Shown here in pieces: positions 1-6,355 of a DNA stretch of 6,355 bases. Under the pieces are notes generated by a model that saw only the letters and a program-made list of their open reading frames with translations, did not search any database and was not told the origin of the DNA. Both the position numbers and the translations under genes were made by a program. Position 1 is the first letter of the stretch. Every line of letters starts with the position of its first letter. Origin of the DNA: Xanthomonas translucens pv. translucens DSM 18974 (GTDB lineage Bacteria > Pseudomonadota > Gammaproteobacteria > Xanthomonadales > Xanthomonadaceae); assembly GCF_000331775.1 (NCBI RefSeq), contig NZ_CAPJ01000280.1, positions 1-6,355 of the forward strand, read 5' to 3'.

Positions 1-266
1 CCAGCGTCGTGCCGGCGCCGGGCGAAGCGTTGCCGGACCTGCTGGCGCCACGGCCGGGCGCACAGCGCCTGCAGGCGCAGGGTTTCCAGGTGCGGCAGAG
101 CGCATCGCTGGCGCGGCCCACGCCGCTGCCGACCGGCATGGCCGGCTGGCGGCGCAGCTTCGCCGACCCGTTGCTGGTCGGCCTGAACGCCACCACACGA
201 CATGACATTCTCGCTAACGCCGTCGCATTGCTGACGCCAACGCTATGCGACGATCGCGACCGCTGA
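1..266 (+). CDS. C-terminal end of a class I SAM-dependent methyltransferase-like protein (5' end outside window)
   Basis: The frame is open from the left edge (first full codon at position 3) to a TGA at 264-266, so only about 87 C-terminal residues are present. The GTG at position 9 is probably internal. The segment ARPTPLPTGMAGW followed by RRSFADPLL resembles the C-terminal part of class I methyltransferases of the trans-aconitate methyltransferase-like type, where a RPTPLP..I.GW..TF pattern is common. The SAM-binding Rossmann core would lie upstream and is not seen, so substrate and activity cannot be judged. The codons just after the stop read [11 protein letters not shown]. In this family the protein usually ends in a W-x-A-D-Y-V-R-L-R motif, so the TGA appears to replace a TGG tryptophan codon. 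Roughly the last 30 codons also use more A/T-ending codons (for example ACA, CGA, ATT, GCA, CTA) than the leu genes do. The gene may therefore be a decaying pseudogene. The family call is from memory of the motif and is moderately sure. Confidence 0.55.
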   Translation, partial: SVVPAPGEALPDLLAPRPGAQRLQAQGFQVRQSASLARPTPLPTGMAGWRRSFADPLLVGLNATTRHDILANAVALLTPTLCDDRDR

Positions 267-338
267 AGCGCCGACGACGTCCGCCTGCGCTTCCACGCCA
301 TGCTGTCGGCCCAGGCCGACGCTGACGCCCGCTCGTTC

Positions 339-362
339 CAGACCCAGACCCAGACCCAGACC
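339..362 (+). repeat. Hexanucleotide tandem repeat, four CAGACC units
   Basis: Four perfect consecutive copies of CAGACC lie in the short leader of leuC, ending 18 bases before its ATG. In the leuC reading frame the repeat would read as alternating Gln-Thr. That frame is open back to an ATG at 300 but is not expected to be translated as part of LeuC. Gain or loss of a six-base unit would keep the frame and change the leader length. No function is shown by the sequence. Confidence 0.85.
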
Positions 363-367
363 CACGC

Positions 368-371
368 AAGG
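368..371 (+). promoter_or_regulatory. Weak ribosome binding site of leuC
   Basis: An AAGG stands nine bases before the ATG at 381. It is weaker than the sites of the following genes, but it supports 381 over the in-frame ATG at 300, which would add 27 residues rich in Gln, Thr and Ala that are foreign to LeuC. Confidence 0.5.
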
Positions 372-380
372 TTATCGGCA

Positions 381-1796
381 ATGAACCCAGCCCCACGCAC
401 CCTGTACGACAAACTGTGGGACGCGCACGTCGTCGTCCCCGAAAGCGCCACCGCCCCCGCGGTGCTGTACATCGACCTGCACCTGATCCACGAGGTGACC
501 TCGCCGCAGGCGTTCACCGAACTGAAGGCGCGCGGCCTGGCGCCGCGCCGGCCCGACCGCACCAAGGCGACGATGGACCATTCCACGCCGACCCTGCCGC
601 GCGGCGCCGACGGCAAGCTCCCGTACTACACCAAGGCCTCCGAGGCGCAGGTAGACATGCTCGCGCGCAACTGCGCCGACTACGGCATCGAACTGTTCGA
701 CATGGCCTCGGAGAATCGCGGCATCGTGCACGTGATCGCGCCCGAACTGGGCCTCACCCAGCCCGGCATGACCATCGTCTGCGGCGACAGCCATACCTCC
801 ACGCATGGTGCTTTCGGGGCATTGGCGTTCGGCATCGGCACCAGCGAGGTCGGCTACGTGCTGGCCACCCAATGCCTGCTGCAGCGCAAGGCCAAGACCA
901 TGTCGATCACCGTCGACGGGCCGCTGGCGCCGGGCGTCGGCGCCAAGGACGTGATCCTGCACATCATCGGCGTGATCGGGGTCAACGGCGGCACCGGCCA
1001 CGTGCTCGAGTATCGCGGCTCCACCATCGAGGCGATGGACATGGAGCAGCGCATGACCCTGTGCAACATGTCGATCGAAGCCGGCGCGCGCGCCGGCATG
1101 GTGGCGCCGGACCAGGTCACCTTCGACTGGATGGCGAACACGCCGCGCGGTCCGAAGGGAGCAGAGTTCGACGCCGCGGTGCAGCGCTGGTCGCAGCTGC
1201 GCAGCGATCCCGGCGCGCGCTTCGACGTGGACGTGCGCATCGACGCGCGCGAGATCCGCCCGACCCTGACCTGGGGCACCCACCCGGGCACCGCGATCGC
1301 GGTGGACGTGCCGATTCCGGCGGCGCAGGATGCAGCCGCGCAGAAGGGCCTGGACTACATGCATTTCGCATCCGGCCACGCGCTGATCGGCACCCCGGTG
1401 GACGTGGTGTTCGTCGGCTCGTGCACCAACGGCCGGCTCAGCGACATGCGCGAAGTGGCGCAGGTGCTGCGCGGCCGCCGCGTCGCGCCGACCGTGCGCA
1501 TGCTGGTGGTGCCGGGCTCGGAGATCGTCAAGCGCCAGGCCGAGGCCGAGGGCATCCACGAGGTGGTGCGCGCCGCCGGCGCCGAATGGCGCGAGTCCGG
1601 CTGTTCGATGTGCATCGCGATGAACGGCGATCTGGTCGCGCCAGGGCAGCTTGCCGTGAGCACCAGCAACCGCAATTTCGAAGGCCGCCAGGGTCCCGGC
1701 TCGCGCACCTTGCTGGCGTCGCCGATGACCGCGGCCTGGGCTGCGGTGAACGGCAAGGTCAGCGACCCGCGCACGCTGTTCGCGGAGGTCGCGTGA
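381..1796 (+). CDS. leuC: 3-isopropylmalate dehydratase (isopropylmalate isomerase) large subunit LeuC
   Basis: LeuC, with LeuD, converts 2-isopropylmalate to 3-isopropylmalate through isopropylmaleate, the second step of leucine synthesis, in the cytoplasm. The protein has 471 residues, close to the usual 465-480. The start at 381 gives [18 protein letters not shown], the normal LeuC N-terminus. The aconitase-family motifs are present: [13 protein letters not shown] from residue 134, and the three cysteines that bind the 4Fe-4S cluster, Cys348 in GSCTNGR and Cys408 and Cys411 in SGCSMC. The substrate-site region [16 protein letters not shown] lies near the C-terminus. The early motif reads MDHSTPT rather than the DHNVPT of enterobacterial LeuC, a variation believed to be normal for the family. 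The TGA stop shares its A with the ATG of the following small ORF. Nothing suggests damage, and identification is very sure. Confidence 0.98.
   Translation: MNPAPRTLYDKLWDAHVVVPESATAPAVLYIDLHLIHEVTSPQAFTELKARGLAPRRPDRTKATMDHSTPTLPRGADGKLPYYTKASEAQVDMLARNCADYGIELFDMASENRGIVHVIAPELGLTQPGMTIVCGDSHTSTHGAFGALAFGIGTSEVGYVLATQCLLQRKAKTMSITVDGPLAPGVGAKDVILHIIGVIGVNGGTGHVLEYRGSTIEAMDMEQRMTLCNMSIEAGARAGMVAPDQVTFDWMANTPRGPKGAEFDAAVQRWSQLRSDPGARFDVDVRIDAREIRPTLTWGTHPGTAIAVDVPIPAAQDAAAQKGLDYMHFASGHALIGTPVDVVFVGSCTNGRLSDMREVAQVLRGRRVAPTVRMLVVPGSEIVKRQAEAEGIHEVVRAAGAEWRESGCSMCIAMNGDLVAPGQLAVSTSNRNFEGRQGPGSRTLLASPMTAAWAAVNGKVSDPRTLFAEVA
1784..1789 (+). promoter_or_regulatory. Strong ribosome binding site for the small ORF, inside the leuC 3' end
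   Basis: GGAGGT lies six bases before the ATG at 1796, within the last codons of leuC. No other downstream start could use it, as leuD begins about 190 bases later. It is therefore direct support for translation of the small ORF between leuC and leuD. Confidence 0.65.
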
Positions 1797-1978
1797 TGGT
1801 GCCGCACATCGCCGCGTTCGCGGCCACGCTGGCCTTCGTCGCCGCCACCACCCGCGCCTTCGCCCATCGCGGCAAGCCGCTGCTGCCGCCGCACGTCCCC
1901 ACTGCGGCGCTGCCGCCGGCGGCGCTGCCCGACGCGGCCGTTGCCGCCCCCGCCACCGTGTCCCAGGAGACCTGCTGA
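1796..1978 (+). CDS. Small hypothetical protein (60 aa) nested between leuC and leuD
   Basis: The product is not recognised. The ATG overlaps the leuC stop (TGATG) and the TGA stop overlaps the leuD ATG in the same way, so the ORF fills the leuC-leuD gap exactly. A GGAGGT ribosome binding site stands six bases upstream. Third codon positions are G or C in 57 of 60 codons, while second positions are much less GC-rich, which is coding-like. The protein starts [19 protein letters not shown], a hydrophobic stretch to about residue 22 ending in Ala-Phe-Ala before His-Arg-Gly-Lys, so a signal peptide or short membrane segment is possible. The positive N-terminal charge typical of signal peptides is lacking. 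The rest is rich in Pro and Ala and ends in Cys. It may be a real small protein, or a translated spacer that keeps ribosomes moving from leuC into leuD. The location suggests co-expression with the isomerase; any functional link is inference. Confidence 0.65.
   Translation: MVPHIAAFAATLAFVAATTRAFAHRGKPLLPPHVPTAALPPAALPDAAVAAPATVSQETC
1965..1969 (+). promoter_or_regulatory. Ribosome binding site of leuD
   Basis: AGGAG eight bases before the ATG at 1978, lying inside the final codons of the small ORF. It fixes the leuD start and fits coupled translation from the preceding ORF. Confidence 0.7.
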
Positions 1979-2556
1979 TGGCCGGATTCGCCGCCCTCAC
2001 CTCGGCCAGCGTAGTGCTGCGCCAGACCAACATCGATACCGACCAGATCATCCCGGCGCGGTTCCTGTCCACCACCGAGCGCGCCGGCCTCGGCCGCAAC
2101 GCGTTCAACGACTGGCGCTGGCAGGCCGACGGCACGCCGAACCCGGAGTTCCCGTTCAACCAGCCGCACAACGCCGGCCGCCAGATCCTGCTGGCCGGAC
2201 GCAACTTCGGCTGCGGCTCCTCGCGCGAACACGCGCCGTGGGCGCTGACCGACCTGGGCCTGCGCGCCATCGTCAGCAGCGAGATCGCCGACATCTTCCG
2301 CAACAACAGCCTCAAGAACGGGTTGCTGCCGATCGTGCTGGACGAGGCCGACGTGCAGACCCTGATGCAGCGCCCGGACGACGCGCTGACCGTGGACGTG
2401 GCCGCGCGCGAACTGCGCACGCCCGACGGCCGCGTCTACCCGTTCCCGCTCGACGAGTTCTCGCAGACCTGCCTGCTCGAAGGCGTCGACGAGCTCGGCT
2501 ACCTGCTGCTGCGCCAACCCGCCATCGACCAGTACGAGGCCACCCATGCACGCTGA
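1978..2556 (+). CDS. leuD: 3-isopropylmalate dehydratase (isopropylmalate isomerase) small subunit LeuD
   Basis: LeuD is the small, swivelling-domain subunit that joins LeuC to form isopropylmalate isomerase. The protein has 192 residues, slightly shorter than the roughly 200 of E. coli LeuD. Family motifs are in order: [15 protein letters not shown] near residues 16-30, [15 protein letters not shown] from residue 76, and [11 protein letters not shown] in the middle. The start at 1978 has an AGGAG site and overlaps the stop of the upstream small ORF. The C-terminus overlaps leuB by 11 bases in another frame, so translation of the two is probably coupled. No missing motif or frame damage is seen. 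Confidence 0.97.
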   Translation: MAGFAALTSASVVLRQTNIDTDQIIPARFLSTTERAGLGRNAFNDWRWQADGTPNPEFPFNQPHNAGRQILLAGRNFGCGSSREHAPWALTDLGLRAIVSSEIADIFRNNSLKNGLLPIVLDEADVQTLMQRPDDALTVDVAARELRTPDGRVYPFPLDEFSQTCLLEGVDELGYLLLRQPAIDQYEATHAR

Positions 2557-3640
2557 CATCGTCGTCCTGCCCGGTGACGGCATCGGCCCCGAAGTCGCCG
2601 CCGCCGCGGTCTCGGTGCTGCGCACCATCGCCCACCGCTACCAGCACACGTTCGACTTCCACGAACACGACATCGGCGGCATTGCCATCGACCGCCATGG
2701 CGAGCCGCTGCCGGCGGCGACCCTGGCCGCCTGCCAGCAGGCCGATGCGGTGCTGCTTGGCGCGGTCGGCGGGCCGAAGTGGTCCGACCCCAACGCCAAG
2801 ATCCGCCCCGAGCAGGGCCTGCTGGCGATCCGCCGCGGCCTGGGCCTGTTCGCCAACCTGCGTCCGGTCAAGCCGCATCCGGCGGCGCTGGACGCCTCGC
2901 CGATCAAGCCGCACCTGCTCACCGGCGTGGACATCGTAGTGGTGCGCGAGCTGACCGGCGGCATCTATTTCGGCGACAAGACCCGCACCGCCACCGACGC
3001 CAGCGACCTGTGCCGCTACAGCGTCGAGGAGATCGAGCGGGTGCTGCGTAGCGCGTTCCGCCTCGCCCAGCAGCGCCGCAACCACGTCACCTCGGTGGAC
3101 AAGGCCAACGTGCTGGAGACCTCGCGGCTGTGGCGCGACGTGGCAGCGCGCATCGGCCGCGACGAATTCCCGGACGTGCGCCTGGAGCACCAGCTGGTCG
3201 ATTCGATGGCGATGCACCTGCTGGCCAAGCCCCGCGAGTACGACGTGATCGTTACCGAGAACATGTTCGGCGACATCCTCACCGATGAGGCCTCGATGCT
3301 GGCCGGCTCGCTGGGCCTGCTGCCGTCGGCGTCGCTGGGCGAAGGCCGGATCGGCCTGTACGAGCCGATCCACGGCTCGGCTCCGGACATCGCCGGCAAG
3401 GGCATCGCCAATCCCTACGCCACCATTCTCAGCGCCGCACTGTTGCTTCGCCACTCGCTGAGCCTGCACGAAGAAGCCGAGGCGATCGAACAGGCCGTGG
3501 ACGCCGCGCTCAACGCGCAGGCCTTCACCGCCGACCTGGCCGCCCCGGGTCAGGGCATTTCCACCACTGCGGCCACGCAGGCGGTTGTGGAACGGTTGCA
3601 GGCGCATGACTCGGTGCCGGCCGAGAAAGCGCACGAGTGA
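2546..3640 (+). CDS. leuB: 3-isopropylmalate dehydrogenase LeuB
   Basis: LeuB oxidises 3-isopropylmalate with NAD+; the product decarboxylates to 4-methyl-2-oxopentanoate, the direct precursor of leucine. At 364 residues it has the normal length. Visible motifs are GDGIGPEV at residues 10-17, the substrate arginines in [12 protein letters not shown] (Arg96/97 and Arg106) and in [10 protein letters not shown] (Arg134, with Tyr141), Lys186 in VDKANVLE, the metal-binding aspartates Asp219, Asp243 and Asp247, and the NAD-binding segment [15 protein letters not shown] near residue 275. The ATG lies inside the end of leuD, with GAGG at 2536-2539 six bases before it. It is the last gene of the visible leu cluster and faces the convergent cyclase gene. 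All catalytic residues are intact. Confidence 0.98.
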   Translation: MHADIVVLPGDGIGPEVAAAAVSVLRTIAHRYQHTFDFHEHDIGGIAIDRHGEPLPAATLAACQQADAVLLGAVGGPKWSDPNAKIRPEQGLLAIRRGLGLFANLRPVKPHPAALDASPIKPHLLTGVDIVVVRELTGGIYFGDKTRTATDASDLCRYSVEEIERVLRSAFRLAQQRRNHVTSVDKANVLETSRLWRDVAARIGRDEFPDVRLEHQLVDSMAMHLLAKPREYDVIVTENMFGDILTDEASMLAGSLGLLPSASLGEGRIGLYEPIHGSAPDIAGKGIANPYATILSAALLLRHSLSLHEEAEAIEQAVDAALNAQAFTADLAAPGQGISTTAATQAVVERLQAHDSVPAEKAHE

Positions 3641-4042
3641 GTTGCAAGCCGGCCTGCCAGCCATTGGGCTGCGCAGCGCCGGATTCGGGAAACGCACCGG
3701 CGGCCGCTGTTCGATGACGGCGGTCGCCGGGTCGGCAAGGCCCGCCGGAGCCCGTAACGCCCGCCGCTTCGTTCGTCTCGCGGCTGAAACCGCCCTGCAG
3801 GCGGCTTGCGGCCTGCCCACCGGGTGCATTGTGGGAGGGACTTCAGTCCCGACGCTGTCCGCACGACACCTCCACTGCGTGGCTCGTCGCGACTGAAGCC
3901 GATCCCACAGGATGGCTTGCGGCACGCCGGCGTGGCGCACCGGCGATCGACTTCAGCTCCCGCACCGGATGCGGCCGTCGCGCGTGCTCCCGGTACCGAA
4001 CCTGCGGCGCGATGCAGCCGCTGCCACGCACCGCCGCTGCGC
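3641..4042. other. Intergenic region between the convergent leuB and cyclase genes
   Basis: About 400 bases with no convincing gene. It contains a REP-like inverted pair (3830-3909) and two weaker relics of the same motif: 3778-3792 agrees with the right arm at 13 of 15 positions in the same orientation, and 3949-3962 carries GACTTCAG plus TCCCG, as in the left arm, with one inserted base. Small palindromes include GCTGCGCAGC at 3668-3677, CCGCC/GGCGG around a five-base loop at 3790-3804, and CACGCCGGCGTG at 3923-3934. None is followed by a T run on either strand, so a classic intrinsic terminator for either gene is not evident. The repeats or Rho may end the transcripts; that is inference. 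Confidence 0.7.
3830..3909. repeat. REP-like inverted repeat pair (REPIN-type doublet)
   Basis: The left arm, 3830-3855, begins TGTGGGAGGGACTTCAGTCC. The right arm, 3884-3909, is an inverted copy that agrees with it at 21 of 26 positions, and 28 bases separate them. The left arm is itself a hairpin: GGGACT and AGTCCC around a two-base loop (3837-3850). The TGTGGGA end, the CTTCAG core and the CGACG tail look like the repetitive extragenic palindromes of Xanthomonas, Stenotrophomonas and Pseudomonas, which are moved by RAYT (TnpA-REP) proteins and gather at the ends of convergent genes. The whole element could fold into a long hairpin and may stabilise mRNA 3' ends or end transcription. The exact REP family is not assigned. 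Confidence 0.75.
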
Positions 4043-6355
4043 CTAGCCGATCACCCGATCGCGGCCCTCGTGTTTGGCCTGATAGAGGCGCTGGTCGGCC
4101 AGCACCAGCAATTCGCGCCGGCTCTGCAGCGCCGGGCCGAGACAGGCGAAACCGACGCTGGCCGTGCACTGCACCATCTGCCCATCGACGTCGTGGACCA
4201 CCAGCGCGGCGACGCGGCGGCGCAATTGGTCCAGCCGCACGCGCGCCTGCTCGCGGTCCAGGCCCGGCAACACCAGCAGGAATTCCTCGCCGCCGTGGCG
4301 CGCGGCGAAGGCATGTTCGCCGAGCGTGGCACGCAACACCTCGCCGACCCGGCGCAGCACCTCGTCGCCGATCTCGTGACCGTAGGTATCGTTGATCCGC
4401 TTGAAGTTGTCGATGTCCAGCAGCGCCACGCACAGCGGCGATTGCGTGGCCCGCGCATGCTCCAGCGCCGCGGTCAGGTACGGATCGGCGGTGCGCCGGT
4501 TCGGCAGGCCGGTCAGCGCGTCGTGGCCGGCCTGGTAGGCGAGCTTGCGTACCAGCTCCTCGCGTTCGAAATCGGCCAGCTTCAGCGCCAGGTTCTTCGC
4601 GCGCAGCTCGTGGGTGCGCTCGGCGATGATGCGGTTGAGCCGGCGCTGGCGGCGCAGGTGGCGGTGGCTGCGCCCGCGGTACCACCACAGCAGCAGGCCG
4701 CTGAACGCGATCGCCGCCAGCGCCACGAACGGGCCGCGCAGCCAGAACGGCGGCACCACCTCCAGCTGCAGCGAGGTGCGCCCGACCAGGTCGCTGCGCG
4801 ACCAGTCGGCCGAACTGGTGGTGGCCTGCACTTCCAGGCGATAAGCGCCCGGCGGCAGGTTGGTATAGACCGCCGCCTCGCTGCTGCCGGCATCGATCCA
4901 CTCCCGGTCGAAGCCATACAGGCGATAGCGGTAGCGCACATTCTCCGGCGAGCGGAAGCTCAGCCCGGCATAGTCGACGCTGAGCCGGCCGACGCTGCCG
5001 GGCAGGTGATAGTCGCCGCGCAGCGGCTGCGCGTGGCCATCGACCTGCAGCCGCTCGATTACCACCGCCGGCGCGCGCAACGCATGCCGGCTGGGCAGCG
5101 CCGGATCGATCAGCGCCAGGCCGGCGGAGGTCGGGATCAGCAGGTTGCCGTCGCGGCTTAGCCAGCCGGCCGGCGCGCTGCTGCCATTGCTCTGGTTGCC
5201 TGGCATGCCGTCGCTGCGATCGACCACCTCCACCGCCAGCTGCGCGCGGCGGCCGGCATCGAGCTGCGCGATGCTGTCGCGGGCGATGCGGAACACGCCC
5301 TGGTTGCTGGTCGCCCACAGATGGCCATGGCCATCGTCGATGATCCGGAACAGCTTGTCGCGCGGCAGCCCGAGGCGATGGTCGTAGACACGGAAGCGGC
5401 CGTCACGCAGGCGCAGCAGGCCGCGGTCGCTGGCGATCCACAGCGTGCCGTCGGCATCCTCCAGGAAGTCGAACGCGTTGTGCGCTGGGAAGCCGCTGCC
5501 GGCCGGCCAACGCCGCAGTGTGCCATTCGCCGCCAGCGCCGCGATGCCGTCGTTGGTGCCGATCCACAGCACGCCGGCGCGATCGCGGTACAGCGCCTGC
5601 ACCTGCAGCGCCGGCAGGCCGTCGGCCAGGGTGTACAGGCGGGTATGGCCGCGGTTGCGGTAGGCCAGGCCGGCATTGCTGCCGACCCACAGCCCGCCGT
5701 CCGCATCCTGCAGCAGCGCGCGCACCTTGGCCGGCGGTAGGCCCGCTTCGCTGCCCAGGCGTTGCCGGACCGCGCCGTCGGGCGCCAGCAGCAGCACGCC
5801 CTGGTCGTAGGTGCCGGCCCACATGCCGCCGTCGTTGGCCGCGGCCAGCGCCAGCACCGACGGATCGCGGCCGCTGGCGGCGATGCGCAACGCCTTGATG
5901 CGGCCGTGCTGCCAGCAATCCAGGCCGGCGGCATGGCCGATCCAGATCGCGCCATCGGCGCTCTGCTGCACCACCCGTACGTAGTCGCTGCCAAGGCCGT
6001 CGTGCCGGGTCAGGCCGCCGGCATCGCCGGCCGCGATGCGGAACAGGCCGTCGGTGCTGCCGGCCCAGACCAGGCCTTCGCGGTCCTCGATCAACGCCGA
6101 GCTGACCACGCCGGAGATCGACAGCATCTCCTCGCTTGCGCCGCTTGGCGAGCGCCGCAGCAATTGCCCGCTGGACAGCCTGGTCCACAGCTGGCCCTGG
6201 CGGTCCTGCAACGCGGCATCGACCCGTTGGCCCTGGCGTAACCACTGCAATTGGCCGTCGGCATGCAGCCAGAACACGCCGGCGTCACCGGCGACCAACA
6301 GCCCGCCGTCGCGGTCGTGGCTGAGCCGCCGCACCGCCGCCGCGCGCATAGCCGG
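4043..6355 (-). CDS. Membrane-bound sensor diguanylate cyclase (Reg_prop propeller, Y_Y_Y, GGDEF), N-terminus outside window
   Basis: The frame is open to the right edge, so the 770 residues seen lack the true start, probably a signal peptide and the first propeller blades. Numbering here is from the Met codon at 6349-6347, likely internal. Two-component regulator propeller repeats have a GxLW-like core with Trp at 55, 95, 136, 177, 221, 262, 304 and 345, a regular 40-44 residue period, plus weaker blades near 15-28 and 400-416. A Y_Y_Y domain follows (about 472-530, with YRYRLYGFDREW), then a membrane span (about 540-557), a charged coiled-coil linker (560-600) and a GGDEF domain (605-768). 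The cyclase keeps DALTGLPNRR, Asp645 and Asn653 in the metal/GTP site, and GGEEF at 686-690. It should make cyclic di-GMP in the cytoplasm in response to a periplasmic signal; the ligand is unknown. The usual RxxD inhibitory site five residues before GGEEF reads GEHA. It ends in TAG and converges on leuB, with no functional link implied. Confidence 0.93.
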   Translation of the reverse strand, partial: PAMRAAAVRRLSHDRDGGLLVAGDAGVFWLHADGQLQWLRQGQRVDAALQDRQGQLWTRLSSGQLLRRSPSGASEEMLSISGVVSSALIEDREGLVWAGSTDGLFRIAAGDAGGLTRHDGLGSDYVRVVQQSADGAIWIGHAAGLDCWQHGRIKALRIAASGRDPSVLALAAANDGGMWAGTYDQGVLLLAPDGAVRQRLGSEAGLPPAKVRALLQDADGGLWVGSNAGLAYRNRGHTRLYTLADGLPALQVQALYRDRAGVLWIGTNDGIAALAANGTLRRWPAGSGFPAHNAFDFLEDADGTLWIASDRGLLRLRDGRFRVYDHRLGLPRDKLFRIIDDGHGHLWATSNQGVFRIARDSIAQLDAGRRAQLAVEVVDRSDGMPGNQSNGSSAPAGWLSRDGNLLIPTSAGLALIDPALPSRHALRAPAVVIERLQVDGHAQPLRGDYHLPGSVGRLSVDYAGLSFRSPENVRYRYRLYGFDREWIDAGSSEAAVYTNLPPGAYRLEVQATTSSADWSRSDLVGRTSLQLEVVPPFWLRGPFVALAAIAFSGLLLWWYRGRSHRHLRRQRRLNRIIAERTHELRAKNLALKLADFEREELVRKLAYQAGHDALTGLPNRRTADPYLTAALEHARATQSPLCVALLDIDNFKRINDTYGHEIGDEVLRRVGEVLRATLGEHAFAARHGGEEFLLVLPGLDREQARVRLDQLRRRVAALVVHDVDGQMVQCTASVGFACLGPALQSRRELLVLADQRLYQAKHEGRDRVIG

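Noticed and set aside
200..300. A promoter for leuC in the slightly AT-richer stretch before the leader
   Set aside because: No -35/-10 pair with acceptable spacing could be found by eye. Transcription from further upstream is equally likely.
300..380. Extended leuC start at the ATG at 300
   Set aside because: It would add 27 residues with a Gln-Thr repeat not found in LeuC. The start at 381 gives the normal N-terminus and has a ribosome binding site.
372..2420. Long minus-strand open frame of 682 codons opposite leuC and leuD
   Set aside because: It lies antisense to clearly identified leuC and leuD, its translation is rich in Arg, Ala, His and Gly without a recognisable domain, and long antisense frames are expected when third codon positions are mostly G/C.
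3790..3804. CCGCC/GGCGG stem-loop as the leu operon terminator
   Set aside because: The stem is only five pairs and there is no T run after it on either strand, so it does not meet the usual intrinsic terminator pattern.
3585..3896. Plus-strand 103-codon open frame running from the end of leuB through the left REP arm
   Set aside because: It starts inside leuB, ends within the REP pair, and its translation has no family motif. REP elements commonly give such chance frames.
2312..3940. Minus-strand open frame of 542 codons opposite leuB and the intergenic region
   Set aside because: Antisense to intact leuB, low-complexity Arg/Ala/Gly composition, no motif, and it crosses the REP repeats.
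3806..5161. Plus-strand 451-codon open frame over the cyclase gene
   Set aside because: It runs opposite the confidently identified GGDEF and Y_Y_Y domains, begins in the repeat region, and has biased Ala/Gln/Arg composition typical of a shadow frame.

Overview
The window is GC-rich DNA with strong G/C preference at third codon positions. The LeuC, LeuD and LeuB sequences, the gene order, the large propeller-type GGDEF sensor and REP-like repeats with a CTTCAG core all suggest a gammaproteobacterium of the family Xanthomonadaceae, probably Xanthomonas or a close relative. That assignment is an inference from sequence character; no database search was possible.

Left part (1-380): the last stretch of a class I SAM-dependent methyltransferase-like gene. 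An in-frame TGA at 264-266 stands where this family usually has a tryptophan, and family-like codons continue after it. A short leader follows, with four CAGACC units, leading to leuC.

Middle part (381-3640): a tightly packed plus-strand leucine-biosynthesis cluster, leuC - small ORF - leuD - leuB. LeuC and LeuD are the two subunits of isopropylmalate isomerase, and LeuB is the next enzyme, 3-isopropylmalate dehydrogenase. All visible catalytic motifs are intact. A 60-codon ORF fills the leuC-leuD gap exactly: its ATG overlaps the leuC stop and its stop overlaps the leuD ATG. leuD and leuB overlap by 11 bases. The arrangement implies one polycistronic mRNA with translational coupling. Its promoter is not evident here and probably lies upstream.

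Intergenic part (3641-4042): about 400 bases between convergent genes, without a convincing ORF. It holds an inverted pair of REP-like repeats, two weaker relics of the same motif, and small GC-rich palindromes. No classic U-tailed terminator is seen.

Right part (4043-6355, minus strand): most of a large membrane-bound sensor diguanylate cyclase (beta-propeller repeats, Y_Y_Y domain, one membrane span, coiled coil, GGDEF). Its N-terminus lies beyond the right edge. The GGEEF active site is intact, but the usual RxxD product-inhibition site is absent.

No large new system is visible. The points most worth a second look are the nested small ORF between leuC and leuD, the apparent nonsense codon in the methyltransferase, and the cyclase without an inhibitory site.
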